From Acidimicrobiaceae bacterium (GTDB lineage: Bacteria > Actinomycetota > Acidimicrobiia > Acidimicrobiales > Aldehydirespiratoraceae), in NCBI GenBank assembly GCA_016845585.1, contig JAERSO010000090.1:1-41344 (forward strand): 41,344 bases of DNA, in the 5' to 3' direction. A program made the translations under genes and the position numbers. The notes beneath the pieces are model-generated. The model made no database searches. It saw only the letters and a list, made by a program, of their open reading frames with translations, and had not been told where the DNA came from. Positions 17,401 to 27,600 of this stretch are shown piece by piece. Position 1 is the stretch's first letter; each line of letters opens with the position of its first letter.

Positions 17401-18215
17401 TTCCCGCATCATTCGAGTATGTGGAGGCCTCCTCCGCCGATGCCGCAATCGCGGCCCTCACCGAGCACGGCGACGACGCCAAGCTCCTCGCCGGTGGGCA
17501 CAGCCTGATCCCGCTCATGCGGTTCCGGCTCGCCACTCCCGGCGTGCTGGTCGACATCGGCCGGCTCGACGACCTGAGCTACATCAACGATGGTGGCGAT
17601 CATGTCGCCATCGGTGCGCTCACCCGTCACCGTGCGCTGGAGACGAGCGAGCTGCTCGGTGCCGAGGCGCCACTGCTCCGTCATGTGGCATCGCAGGTCG
17701 GCGATCCGCAGGTGCGCCATCGCGGCACCCTCGGCGGCTCGCTCGCCCACGGCGACCCGGCCTCCGATCTGCCCGCGGCGCTGCTCGCCATGGGCGGTTC
17801 GGTCGTGGCCAAGGGTCCCGGCGGCGAACGTGTCATCAGCGCTGACGACTTCTTCACCGGTTTCCTCGAGACCGCCCTCGGTGAGGACGAACTCCTCACC
17901 GAGATTCGGATCCCGAAGGCCGGCGGCGCCGGTTGGAGCTATCAGAAGTTCAACCGTCGAGCCCAGGACTGGGCCATCGTCGGCGCCGCCGTGCAGCTCG
18001 GAGCCAACCCGGGCGTGGCACTCGTCAACATGAGTTCGGCGCCGATGCGTTCGACTGCTGTCGAAGCAGCGATTGCCAGCGGTTCGTCCGCGGCCGATGC
18101 TGCCGCGGTGGCCGCGGAGGGCACCGAGCCGCCCGTCGATCTCAACGGCGACGCCGAGTACCGGTCGCACCTGGCCAGGGTCCTCGTCGAACGAGGCATC
18201 AACGACGCCGGCTGA
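17397..18215 (+). CDS. coxM: Molybdenum hydroxylase medium subunit, FAD-binding
   Basis: FAD subunit of 272 residues that receives electrons from the iron-sulfur subunit. The N-terminal PCMH-type FAD domain has LLAGGHSLIPLMRFRLA near residues 31-47 and the second flavin motif GTLGGSLAHGDPASDLPAA near 115-133. The C-terminal CO-dehydrogenase flavoprotein domain includes SYQKFNRRAQDWAIVG. The order S-L-M differs from the M-S-L order of the classical cox operon. It overlaps the large subunit by ATGA and is followed by a hairpin terminator. No XdhC/CoxF insertion factor follows. Confidence 0.95.
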   Translation: MIPASFEYVEASSADAAIAALTEHGDDAKLLAGGHSLIPLMRFRLATPGVLVDIGRLDDLSYINDGGDHVAIGALTRHRALETSELLGAEAPLLRHVASQVGDPQVRHRGTLGGSLAHGDPASDLPAALLAMGGSVVAKGPGGERVISADDFFTGFLETALGEDELLTEIRIPKAGGAGWSYQKFNRRAQDWAIVGAAVQLGANPGVALVNMSSAPMRSTAVEAAIASGSSAADAAAVAAEGTEPPVDLNGDAEYRSHLARVLVERGINDAG

Positions 18216-18246
18216 CTTCACGCACCCGCTCTTCGCCACCCGGGGA

Positions 18247-18268
18247 CCACCTGACGGTCTTCAGGTGG
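18247..18268. terminator. Hairpin between convergent coxM and the ABC-fragment gene
   Basis: A perfect 8-bp stem, CCACCTGA (18247-18254) and TCAGGTGG (18261-18268), with a 6-base loop CGGTCT, lies 31 bases after the coxM stop. Its right arm contains the stop codon of the convergent small gene (18261-18263). The placement suits a bidirectional terminator; no U-tract is seen, which is usual for high-GC actinobacteria. Confidence 0.6.
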
Positions 18269-18680
18269 CGGAGATCGAGGTGGTGGAGACGATCAGACGG
18301 TCCAGGGCGAGGTCGGCGATGATCGCGGCGACGGCCTGTCGACGTCGCGCGTCCAAGCCCGCGAACGGATCGACGATGTAGAGCGCGTCGAACGGTCGGG
18401 CGAAGGCGATGAGCAGGCCGCAGAGCTGACGTTCACCACGACTCATGGGTCGTGGCACGCGGTCGAGCAGCGCCTCGCAGTCGAACTCGTCGATGGCGAA
18501 GTCGGCCAGCTCGGTCGGCTCCTCGAGGCCGTGTTCGCGGGCGGCGGTCATCATCTGATCCGCAAGGGTCGTGTCGTCGTCGATCGCCGGTGGACTCCCG
18601 ACGAACATGGCCCGCGGCCCGTGATCGGTGGCTCGACGGGCGATCTCGATGGGGTCGGCGCCGGGGTCGATTTCCAACAT
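18261..18680 (-). CDS. Small ABC-ATPase-like protein lacking Walker A
   Basis: Protein of 139 residues resembling the second half of an ABC nucleotide-binding domain. It has a Q-loop-like stretch (RAMFVGSPPAIDDDTTLADQ, about 23-42), an altered signature MSRGERQLCGLLIAFARP, Walker B LYIVDPFAGLD with D-loop (about 105-115), and a C-terminal strand LIVSTTS without the usual H-loop His. No Walker A exists in it or in the 60 upstream bases, where the frame runs into the start of the divergent M24 gene. It is therefore either a decayed remnant or a standalone ATP-non-hydrolysing partner. The ATG at 18680 was preferred to a TTG at 18740, which lies inside the divergent gene. Function unknown. Confidence 0.6.
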   Translation of the reverse strand: MLEIDPGADPIEIARRATDHGPRAMFVGSPPAIDDDTTLADQMMTAAREHGLEEPTELADFAIDEFDCEALLDRVPRPMSRGERQLCGLLIAFARPFDALYIVDPFAGLDARRRQAVAAIIADLALDRLIVSTTSISAT

Positions 18681-18733
18681 GGACCCAGTGTGGTCCCAAA
18701 CTCCTGGTGGGATTGGTATGTCATGATCCCGCG

Positions 18734-19885
18734 ATGCCAATTCACTTCTCGGACGATGAGATGTCGGATCGTCGGGCGCGAGCGGCGTCGGCGATCGGGG
18801 CGGCGGGGCTCGATGCGCTGCTCGTGTTCAAGCAGGAATCGATGTACTGGTTGACGGGCTATGACACGTTCGGGTTCGCTGCGTTCCAGTGCATGGTTGC
18901 GACCGCTGATGGTCGCGTGGCGCTGCTCACCCGGGCCCCGGATCGATGGACCGCCGAGTACACGTCGAACGTCGACGACGTCCGCATCTGGACCGATGTC
19001 GAAGGGATGAATCCTGCCGCCGATCTGCGGGCGATGCTGGCCGACATGGGTCTGGCCAACTCGCATCTCGGCATCGAGCTCGACAGCTACGGACTCAAGG
19101 CATCGAGCTGGCGGGCGGTCGAGGCACAGCTCGACGGGCTCGCCACGTGGGCCGACCACTCCGGACTGGTCCAGGAGCTGCGGCGAACGAAGAGCCCGCA
19201 GGAGATCGCGTACCATCGCCGAGCCGCGGAGCTCTCCGACTATGCCTGGGACGCAGCCGTGGCCGGCACCCGAGCCGGCGCCGACGAGGGCGACATTCTG
19301 GCTGACATGCAGGGGGCGGTCTTCCGGGGTGGCGGCGACTACGCGGGCAACGAGTTCATCATCGGCTCGGGTCCCGGCGCCCTGATGGTGCGCTACACCT
19401 CAGGTCGCCGCACCCTCGACACGAATGACCAGCTCACCCTCGAATGGGCGGGCTCGGAGAAGCGGTATCACGCGGCGATGATGCGCACGATCCTCGTCGG
19501 TGAACCGGCCCCTGAACAGGTGGCGATGCACTCGGCATGCGAAGAAGCGCTCCTCGCGTGCGAGGCGGCCATTCATCCCGGCGCCGACATGGGTTCGGTG
19601 TTCGATGCCCACGCCGAGGTCCTCGATGCGGCCGGCTACGCCGACCATCGTCTCAACGCCTGCGGCTACGGCATGGGCGCCGTCTACACACCGATCTGGG
19701 TGGATTGGCCGATGCTGTATCACGGCAATCCGTTGACGTTCGAGGCCAACCAGGTGTACTTCCTGCACATGATCATCCTCGATCTCGACGCCCACCGGGC
19801 CATGACGCTCGGCCACTCGGTGCTCGTGACCGACGCCGGCACCGAGCGTCTCAGCCGCTCGTCGCTCGAGCTGGTCGTGGCATGA
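18734..19885 (+). CDS. M24-family, creatinase-like C-N hydrolase without the dinuclear metal site
   Basis: Protein of 383 residues. It has a creatinase N-terminal domain (1-150, LLVFKQESMYWLTGYDTFGF) and a pita-bread C-terminal domain (from about 155, LRRTKSPQEIAYHRRAAELSD in two parts). Metallopeptidases of this fold need Asp, Asp, His, Glu, Glu. Here the first Asp position reads LEWAGSEKRYHAAMMRT, with no Asp pair, and the late GHGIG-type loop reads CGYGMGAVYTP. This matches the non-peptidase branch (creatinase, ectoine hydrolase, related enzymes) that cleaves small guanidino or cyclic amidine molecules. It is the first gene of a tight operon; the stop overlaps the next start by ATGA. Substrate unknown. 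Confidence 0.8.
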   Translation: MPIHFSDDEMSDRRARAASAIGAAGLDALLVFKQESMYWLTGYDTFGFAAFQCMVATADGRVALLTRAPDRWTAEYTSNVDDVRIWTDVEGMNPAADLRAMLADMGLANSHLGIELDSYGLKASSWRAVEAQLDGLATWADHSGLVQELRRTKSPQEIAYHRRAAELSDYAWDAAVAGTRAGADEGDILADMQGAVFRGGGDYAGNEFIIGSGPGALMVRYTSGRRTLDTNDQLTLEWAGSEKRYHAAMMRTILVGEPAPEQVAMHSACEEALLACEAAIHPGADMGSVFDAHAEVLDAAGYADHRLNACGYGMGAVYTPIWVDWPMLYHGNPLTFEANQVYFLHMIILDLDAHRAMTLGHSVLVTDAGTERLSRSSLELVVA

Positions 19886-20622
19886 GAGAGGGCATCGTGT
19901 TCGACGCCGGCCGCTTCCCGCGAGCGAAGATCGGCTTCCTCAATCTCGCCACTGAGCAGACAGTGGAATCCGACATGATGGGCCTGGCACCAGCGGGGGT
20001 CGGCATCCATTTCACCCGCGCGGCGATTCCCGACGAGATCACGGCGGAGAACCTCGCCGGCATGGTGGACGGCTTGGCGCCGGCCGCCGCCCTCCTCGCG
20101 CCGAACGCCGCCCTCGACGTCATCTGCTATGCCTGCACCTCCGGCAGTGTGGTGATGGGGGAGGACGTCGTCCGTGCCGAGCTCGCCAAGGGCTACCCGA
20201 CCGCCATCCCGACAACACTCGTGTCCGGGGTGTTCGCCGCCCTCGATGCCCTGCGGGCCAAGCGGGTTGTCGTGGCCACGCCCTACCTTGACGAAGTGAA
20301 CCGCATCGAGGCCGACTACATGGTCGAGCGCGGATACGACGTGCTGGACATCCAGGGTCTCAACATCACCCTCGACTCCGAGATGGTGCGAGTGGCTCCG
20401 AGCTACATCCGGGACTTCGCCATCAGTGTCGACCGGCCGGATGCCGACGCGATCTTCGTGAGTTGCGGTGCCCTGCGAACCGTGGAGGTCATCGACGAGA
20501 TCGAGGCTGCCACCGGCAAGCCGTGTGTGTCGAGCAACCAGGCCATGCTGTGGCATTGCCTGCGATTGGCCGGCATCGACGACACCATCGACGGTCTGGG
20601 ACGGCTCTTCCGTGAGCACTGA
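19882..20622 (+). CDS. Asp/Glu racemase superfamily, maleate cis-trans isomerase / AMDase-like
   Basis: Protein of 246 residues. The two catalytic cysteines of the superfamily are present: C85 in [11 protein letters not shown] and C195 in [14 protein letters not shown]. The C-terminal [11 protein letters not shown] is characteristic of maleate isomerases and arylmalonate decarboxylases. Arylmalonate decarboxylase keeps one of the two cysteines and maleate isomerase keeps both, so isomerase or racemase chemistry fits better. A hydantoin racemase role is an alternative given the hydantoinase neighbours. The ATG overlaps the M24 stop, and the stop lies 5 bases before the ATG of the fused hydrolase gene. 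Confidence 0.85.
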   Translation: MREGIVFDAGRFPRAKIGFLNLATEQTVESDMMGLAPAGVGIHFTRAAIPDEITAENLAGMVDGLAPAAALLAPNAALDVICYACTSGSVVMGEDVVRAELAKGYPTAIPTTLVSGVFAALDALRAKRVVVATPYLDEVNRIEADYMVERGYDVLDIQGLNITLDSEMVRVAPSYIRDFAISVDRPDADAIFVSCGALRTVEVIDEIEAATGKPCVSSNQAMLWHCLRLAGIDDTIDGLGRLFREH

Positions 20623-20626
20623 GTCC

Positions 20627-23600
20627 ATGACCACCGACGAGCAGCCACCAGGCTGGCAGTTCTGGATCGATCGTGGCGGCACGTTCACCGACGTCGTGGC
20701 GCGTCGCCCGGACGGCGAGACGATCACCCACAAGCTGCTGTCGGAGAATCCCCGCAGGTACCCCGACGCAGCGATCCAGGGCATCCGGGATCTGCTCGGC
20801 GTGGGCGACGGCGACGCGCTGCCGGCGACCGAGATCGAGTCGGTGAAGATGGGCACCACGGTCGCCACCAACGCCCTGCTCGAACGAGAGGGCGAGCCGA
20901 CCGTGCTCGTTACCACGAGAGGCTTCGCCGATGCACTCCGGATCGGCTACCAGGCTCGCCCCGACCTCTTCGCCCTCGACATCGTCTTGCCGGAGATGCT
21001 CTACCGCGAGGTCATCGAGATCGACGAGCGGGTGGACGCCCACGGCGACGTGCTCGAACCGCTGGACGAGGGAGCCGCTCGGAACGCGCTGGAGACAGCT
21101 CGGGCGGAGGGGTTCGACTCGGTCGCCATCGCCTTGCTGCACGGGTACCGCCACATCGCCCACGAGCGACGGCTCGGCGAGATCGCCCGTGCTCTCGGGT
21201 TCAGCCAGGTTTCGGTCAGCCACGAAGTCAGTCCGCTCATGAAGCTCGTGAGCCGCGGCGACACCACCGTGGTCGACGCCTATCTGTCGCCGATCCTGCG
21301 CCGATATGTCGACCAGGTGGACGAACGTCTTCGTCCCGACGGCGTCGGGCCCCGCCTGATGTTCATGCAGTCGAACGGCGGTCTCACCGACGCCCGCCGC
21401 TTCCAGGGCAAGGACGCCCTTCTCTCGGGTCCGGCCGGTGGTGTGGTGGGTATGGTCCGCACCGCGGAGGCGGCCGGGTTCGACCGGCTGATCGGCTTCG
21501 ACATGGGTGGTACGTCGACCGATGTGTCGCACTACGCAGGTGAACTCGAGCGCACGTATGAGTCCGAGGTCGCGGGTGTGCGCGTGCGGGCACCGATGAT
21601 CCACATCCACACCGTGGCCGCGGGTGGCGGGTCGATTCTGCACTTCGATGGAAGCCGGATGCGTGTCGGCCCCGACTCGGCCGGCGCCGATCCTGGTCCT
21701 GCCGCGTACGGCAATGGTGGCCCCCTCACGATCACCGACTGCAATGTCGTGCTGGGCAAGCTGCGGCCCGAGTACTTCCCGACGGTGTTCGGCCCCGGCG
21801 GCGACGAGCCGCTCGACGCCGACACCGTTCGCCGCCAGTTCCGGTCGATGGTCGACGAGATCGAGTCCGCCACCGATCAGCCGACCTCGGTGGGCGACGT
21901 GGCCGAGGGGTTCCTCGCCATTGCCGTCGACAACATGGCCAACGCCATCAAGAAGATCTCGGTGCAGCGCGGGTACGACGTCACGAGCTACACGCTCGTC
22001 TGTTTTGGTGGGGCCGGTGGGCAGCATGCCTGCCTGGTGGCCGATCGCCTCGGCATCGAACGGGTGCACATCCACCCGCACGCCGGCGTCCTGTCGGCGC
22101 TCGGGATCGGGCTGGCCGACGTGCGCCATGTCGCTGACAGCGCCGTCGAAGCCGAACTCTCGCCCGGGGCGCTCGCCGATCTCGGCCCTGGGTGGGCCGC
22201 CCTGGAGGCCGACGGCCGTGTCGTCGTCGCCGAGCAGGGTGTGGCCGATGATCACATTTCCACGGTTCGACGACTGGCGCTTCGCTACGCCGGGTCCGAC
22301 ACCGCACTGATGGTCGACGGCGGCGAGCACGACGAGGTCGTCGCCGGGTTCGAGGCCGTGCACCGCTCCCGTTTCGGCTTCATCTCGCCGGAGAAGAAGT
22401 TGATCATCGAGGCGATGCAGGTCGAGATCATCGGCGCATCGGACGCCGAGGTCGAGGCCACCGTTCCCGGTGCGGCCGCAGCCCTGGCGCCCCGAAGTCA
22501 CCGCACCACGATGGCGGGCGCCGATCACGACACCCCGTTCATCGACCGGGCGGGCCTGCCGGCCGGTCAGGTCGTGGACGGACCGGCCGTGCTCGTCGAG
22601 GCCACCGCCACCACCGTGGTCGAGCCGGGATGGGCGGCGCGGGCCACCGACCGCGGCGACCTCGTCCTCGAACGGGTGGAGGCCCTGCCCACGGTCACTG
22701 CCGTCGGTACCACGGTCGATCCCGTGCAGCTGGAGATCTTCAACAACCTCTTCATGAACATTGCGGAGCAGATGGGTGTGGTGCTGGAGAACACCGCCGC
22801 GTCGGTGAACATCAAGGAGCGTCTCGACTTCTCGTGTGCGATCTTCGATCCCCGCGGCGATCTCATCGCCAACGCGCCGCACATGCCTGTGCATCTCGGG
22901 TCGATGAGCGAGTCGATCCGGTCGATCATCCGGCAGAACCCAGACATGGAGCCGGGCACCGTGTACGTGATGAACGCCCCGTACAACGGTGGCACCCATC
23001 TTCCCGACATCACCGTCATCAAACCGGTGTTCGACCTCGACGCGAACGGCGAGCCCGGCGACACGGTCATCTTCTATGTGGCGTCCCGAGGCCACCACGC
23101 CGACATCGGTGGCAGTGTGCCCGGGTCGGCGCCCGCCAACTCGACCTCGGTCGAGGAGGAGGGTGTCCTGCTCGACAATGTGGTGCTGGTGCGCGACGAC
23201 CGGTTCCTGCACGACGAGATCGACACGCTCCTCCGCAGCGGTCGCTATCCGGCTCGCAATCCCGCACAGAACATCGCCGACCTCCAAGCTCAGGTCGCGG
23301 CGTGCGAGAAGGGCACCACCGAGCTGCGTCGGGTGATCGACTACTACGGACTCGAGGTCGTCCACGCCTACATGGGGCACGTGAAGGACAACGCCGAGGA
23401 GTCGGTTCGTCGGGTCATCGACGCACTCACCGACTCGGAGTTCACCTGCGAGATGGACGACGGACATCGGGTATGTGTGGCGATCACCGTCGACCACGAC
23501 GTCCGCTCCGCCACCATCGACTTCACGGGATCGTCGAGCACCCATCCCGGCAACTTCAACGCGCCGTCGGCCATCGCTCACGCGGCCGTGCTCTACGTCT

Positions 23601-24253
23601 TCCGCTGCATGGTCGACGACGACATCCCGCTCAATGCCGGCTGCATGGTGCCGCTCGATGTGGTGCTGCCCGACGACTCGATGATCAACCCGAGTTATCC
23701 GGCCGCGGTCATCGCCGGGAATGTCGAGACGAGCCAGCTCGTCGTCGACACGCTGTTCGGCGCGCTCGGAGTCATGGGAGCGGCCCAGGGATCGATGAAC
23801 AACTTCATCTGGGGCAACGACGAGCACCAGTACTACGAGACGATCTGTGGCGGCGCGGGCGCCACGCCCAACGCCGACGGCTGCAGTGCCGTGCACACCC
23901 ACATGACCAACTCTCGCCTGACCGATCCCGAGGTGCTGGAGTGGCGATACCCCGTACACCTCGAGACGTTCCACGTGCGCGCCGGTTCCGGCGGCGCGGG
24001 CGAGCACACGGGCGGCGATGGTGTGGTTCGGCGGATGCGTTTCGGCGAGGCAATGGAGATCAACATCTTGTCGAGTCGCCGTCGCGTACCGCCCTACGGG
24101 ATGTCGGGCGGTGAGCCCGGCGCGATCGGGGTCAACAAGGTCATCCGCACCGATGGCACGGTCACCCGACTTGGCGGTGCGGATCGCACCACGGTCGAAT
24201 CAGGTGACTGCATCGAAATCGAGACGCCGGGTGGCGGCGGATGGGGAAGCTGA
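20627..24253 (+). CDS. Fused HyuA-HyuB hydantoinase / 5-oxoprolinase family ATP-dependent hydrolase
   Basis: Large cytosolic enzyme of 1208 residues. HyuA half (about 10-690): actin-like ATPase motifs [13 protein letters not shown] near residue 12, [13 protein letters not shown] and [12 protein letters not shown], then [16 protein letters not shown]. HyuB half (about 705-1205): [70 protein letters not shown] and the glycine-rich C-terminus GGGGWG. Members couple ATP hydrolysis to opening of 5-oxoproline, N-methylhydantoin or similar lactams. The fused form is typical of 5-oxoprolinases. An in-frame GTG at 20612 would add 5 residues and overlap the previous gene; the ATG is preferred. The reading frame is intact throughout. 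Confidence 0.94.
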   Translation: MTTDEQPPGWQFWIDRGGTFTDVVARRPDGETITHKLLSENPRRYPDAAIQGIRDLLGVGDGDALPATEIESVKMGTTVATNALLEREGEPTVLVTTRGFADALRIGYQARPDLFALDIVLPEMLYREVIEIDERVDAHGDVLEPLDEGAARNALETARAEGFDSVAIALLHGYRHIAHERRLGEIARALGFSQVSVSHEVSPLMKLVSRGDTTVVDAYLSPILRRYVDQVDERLRPDGVGPRLMFMQSNGGLTDARRFQGKDALLSGPAGGVVGMVRTAEAAGFDRLIGFDMGGTSTDVSHYAGELERTYESEVAGVRVRAPMIHIHTVAAGGGSILHFDGSRMRVGPDSAGADPGPAAYGNGGPLTITDCNVVLGKLRPEYFPTVFGPGGDEPLDADTVRRQFRSMVDEIESATDQPTSVGDVAEGFLAIAVDNMANAIKKISVQRGYDVTSYTLVCFGGAGGQHACLVADRLGIERVHIHPHAGVLSALGIGLADVRHVADSAVEAELSPGALADLGPGWAALEADGRVVVAEQGVADDHISTVRRLALRYAGSDTALMVDGGEHDEVVAGFEAVHRSRFGFISPEKKLIIEAMQVEIIGASDAEVEATVPGAAAALAPRSHRTTMAGADHDTPFIDRAGLPAGQVVDGPAVLVEATATTVVEPGWAARATDRGDLVLERVEALPTVTAVGTTVDPVQLEIFNNLFMNIAEQMGVVLENTAASVNIKERLDFSCAIFDPRGDLIANAPHMPVHLGSMSESIRSIIRQNPDMEPGTVYVMNAPYNGGTHLPDITVIKPVFDLDANGEPGDTVIFYVASRGHHADIGGSVPGSAPANSTSVEEEGVLLDNVVLVRDDRFLHDEIDTLLRSGRYPARNPAQNIADLQAQVAACEKGTTELRRVIDYYGLEVVHAYMGHVKDNAEESVRRVIDALTDSEFTCEMDDGHRVCVAITVDHDVRSATIDFTGSSSTHPGNFNAPSAIAHAAVLYVFRCMVDDDIPLNAGCMVPLDVVLPDDSMINPSYPAAVIAGNVETSQLVVDTLFGALGVMGAAQGSMNNFIWGNDEHQYYETICGGAGATPNADGCSAVHTHMTNSRLTDPEVLEWRYPVHLETFHVRAGSGGAGEHTGGDGVVRRMRFGEAMEINILSSRRRVPPYGMSGGEPGAIGVNKVIRTDGTVTRLGGADRTTVESGDCIEIETPGGGGWGS

Positions 24254-24258
24254 CGGCC

Positions 24259-24549
24259 ATGCCGAATCTGCCGAACGGGTTGACCAAGGGTCGGCGCTCG
24301 CCGACCTTCACCGCCGAGTCGGTGCCGCCCGCGCTCACCAAGGCCCACCTCACCAATGCCTGGGCCGTGGTCGAGGTCGAGGCCGGCACGGTCGACTTCG
24401 TCGACGAGCAGACGTACTACCGCGTCACCCTCGCGGCCGGTGATGAGCACGTGATCATGCCGGGCCAGCGCCACCATGTGGAGCCCGCGGCCGACGCTGC
24501 CTTCGCAGTGCAGTTCTGGGACGCGCCCTCCGATTCCGCTGACGCCTGA
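24259..24549 (+). CDS. DUF1971 (TehB N-terminal/YeaR-like) cupin protein
   Basis: Small protein of 96 residues that fits the DUF1971 domain found at the N-terminus of some TehB proteins and in YeaR. Landmarks are LTKGRRSPTFTAESVPPAL near the start, NAWAVVEVEAGTVDFVDE in the middle, and MPGQRHHVEPAADAAFAVQFW at the end, with the family His in QRHHVE. ATG 24259 gives the normal family N-terminus; an ATG at 24241 would overlap the hydrolase gene by 13 bases. It is the last gene of the catabolic operon, 5 bases after the hydrolase stop. Biochemical role unknown; small-molecule binding or sensing is a guess. Confidence 0.8.
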   Translation: MPNLPNGLTKGRRSPTFTAESVPPALTKAHLTNAWAVVEVEAGTVDFVDEQTYYRVTLAAGDEHVIMPGQRHHVEPAADAAFAVQFWDAPSDSADA

Positions 24550-24607
24550 TCTTCGGGGTCAGCCTCGGAGGACCTCAGAAACCGACAGCCGGCGCCGATA
24601 TGCACTC

Positions 24608-27600
24608 ATGGTGGATCCCGCTTCTGTGAACGATCTCATGGGGAGCATCGTCAGCGCGCTGTGGGACGTCGAGGAGAGGGGAGACGGCGCGCGGCTGAGC
24701 GCTCGACTCTCGGAGTGGTGCTCGGAGGTCGGAGCCACGGGCGTGATGATCGTCGCCCGTAGGCATGATGAGGCCGACCTCGTCGGCGGCTTCATCGAGG
24801 GGACGCCTCTTCCCGATCGGACGGCGTTCTCGCGTGTTGACCCGGGCTGGGACGAACTCGCTCGTGACGGCATGTGGTCCTGGAGATCCGGCGATGCTTG
24901 TGAGTTGGGCTCTCTGTTCACCGCGGACCACGGCGGACAGGTCTTCGCTCTTGGCCGCGCCGGCCAGCCGCAAGGATGCCTCATTGTGCTCGCCGAGAGG
25001 GTACCCCTGCCCGACTCCTCGGTCAGACTCGTCGGACAGCTGTCCGATGTCTGCCGGGCGTTCGTCGAGCGTGGGCAATTCGCTGCGAGACTCAGCGGCC
25101 AGCGTGAACTCGATGCGCTCCGCACGTTCGCCAGCGAACAGTTCCTGCCGGTCCGTGAGTTCGATGATGTGCTGCAAGTGCTCCACGACGTGCTCGAGCG
25201 GGTCGCCGTGACGTTCGATTGCGACGAAGTCATCTGGGGCAACCGCACCGACCCGGCCGAGGCCTACCTGTCTCGCCGGTTCCGGCGGTCCGACGGGGTA
25301 TGCGATCAGCTGCCGCCCGAACGCCTCCGCGTGGTCGCTCATCCGCTCGACCCCACCAAGGACATCATCCGCACGCGCTTCGATGACGAGGCCCTCGCCC
25401 GTCTCGGCATCGACCCGGCCGAATACCCGGAGAGCGCCGCGACGATCGTGACGGTCAGTACAGGCGTCGAGTACAACGCAGGGCTCGGGCTGGTTGACTA
25501 CCGGCCGCGCCCGGTGCGGAGCCAGGCGGAACTCGAGGTCCTGATCGACCTCAACCGCTTCATCCGGCAATATCAGGCCCGGCTCGAACACGAGCGGGAC
25601 GAGCGACGCCATCATCGGTATGACGAGTTGCGGCTGGCCATCGCGGGCGATTTCATCGACACCGCGGGTCCCCCGGTCGATGACTTGATCGACGGCACGA
25701 TCGGTCGCCTCGGTGAGGCATTCGATGCGGATCTCGTGCTGTTCCAGGACGGTGGACCCGGGAGTGATCACCGGCATGTGTGGGCCACCGCGTGCGGGCG
25801 GGCGATCACTGAGCATCTCGAGTCCTCATCCGGGGATCGCGGATCACTTCCCGACTGGCTGGAGCTGGCTCACCCTGCCCGTCACTCCATCATCTCGGGC
25901 GCGGACCTCCCGCCCAGCGTTCGACGAGTCATGACGGACCTCGGGGTCGATCAGCTGGAACTCTTGGCCGCAGCGGTGGGGGACACGGCGCGGCGAGCGA
26001 CCATCACCGTGGCCCATTGCGGCCGAAGGAAGTGGGGCCAAGCGGAGCATGCGACGCTGGTGTCGCTGGGCAACCAGCTCCAGGCCAGCACGGATGCGGC
26101 GCGTGTGCGTACCGCCAACCGGAACCATCGTCGTATGGACGAGCTGCTGGCACGGTCTGCGGCCACACTGATCCAGATTCCGGACTTCGATGAAGCGCTC
26201 GACGCGGTGTTGTCCGACGTGAGGACGACGCTGTCGGCTCGGGCCGCGCAGTGGCTGGAGTTCGACGCCGAACGCCGCACCATCGAGGTCCGCAATGCGG
26301 CTCGGCCCGATGCCGATCCCGTGGTGGTGCCCACTGTCGAAGCGAGTCGCGAGGACTGGGCGGTGCTCTGGGAGTCGACGCTGACGGTTCGCTTCTGTGA
26401 CGACGACGGACCCGTTCTCGCCGTTCTGCGCCGCCTCTTTCCGGCCGTCACCTGGTTACCGCGGATCATGGCGCCGGTGTTGTCGCCTACCGGTCGGCCA
26501 CTCGTGACTCTCGACGTCGTCCTCGACGAGGCACCCGAATCCGACGCGGTACTGAACACCATCTCCGCGATCGGGCATCTGATCCATGAGGTCGGCGATC
26601 GACAACGATCGAATCTGCTTCACGCCACGACGTTCGAGTCGGTGCCGACCGGCCAGCTCCTGCTCGATCACGGCGGGGTCGTGCAATCAGCCAACAGCGC
26701 GATCCGTCGACGTCTGGGCGATGTGGTCGGATCGCGTTGGATCGACTTCGACCCGGGATTCGTTCCCGGGGGTGAGGAACGCGAGGTTCCGCTCCATGTC
26801 GGGCGCCACACGCTCTGGACGAGAATCCGCAGCGCGGTCATCGACCATGGCCAGCCGCGGCCCACGACGGTCGTGCATGTCGAGGATGTCACCAACGAAC
26901 GATCAGCTCGCTCGATGCTCGAGTACGAAGCGAGCCACGATCAGCTGACCGGCCTGGGAAACCGTCGACGGCTCGACGAAGAGATCTCGCACACGAGTCA
27001 GCAGACGGATGCAACGATCATCATGGTCGACCTCGACCGGTTCAAGGTCATCAACGACTCACTCGGTCACCGGGCCGGCGACGAAGTGCTGGCCGTGGTG
27101 GCGGACCGGCTACGACTCACGTGCCGCTCCGATGATCTCGTGTGCCGATTCGGTGGCGACGAGTTCGCCATCCTTCTCGCCGGTCGCCGCGAGCGCCACG
27201 AACTGGCGGCGCTTGCGGAGCGGCTTCTCCACGTGGTCAGCGAACCAATCGACGCCCAGGGTGTGCCGGCACGCATGACCTGCTCGCTCGGGATTGCCAG
27301 TGCGGAGCGCGGTGTGGGGTCCGAGACCCTCCTGCGTCAAAGCGACGCTGCGCTCCACGACGCAAAAGCCGAAGGTCGTGATCGGTATTCGTTCTTCGAT
27401 CCGACGAGCATCGATTCCCTCCGCGAGCGTCTCACGATCGAGACGGGCCTGCGGGCGGGACTCGACAATGACGAATTCATCCCGTACTTCCAACCGGAGT
27501 ACGACCTCCTCACCGGAGAGATCCTGAGCTTCGAGGCACTCATTCGCTGGGCTCAGCCCGACGGCACGATCGTACCCGCCTTCCAGTTCATCGACGTCGC

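Noticed and set aside
20489..24007. Very long minus-strand open frame (over 1100 codons) opposite the HyuAB gene
   Set aside because: It is the antisense shadow of a clearly recognisable enzyme; its translation is rich in R/H/G/D and has no domain motifs.
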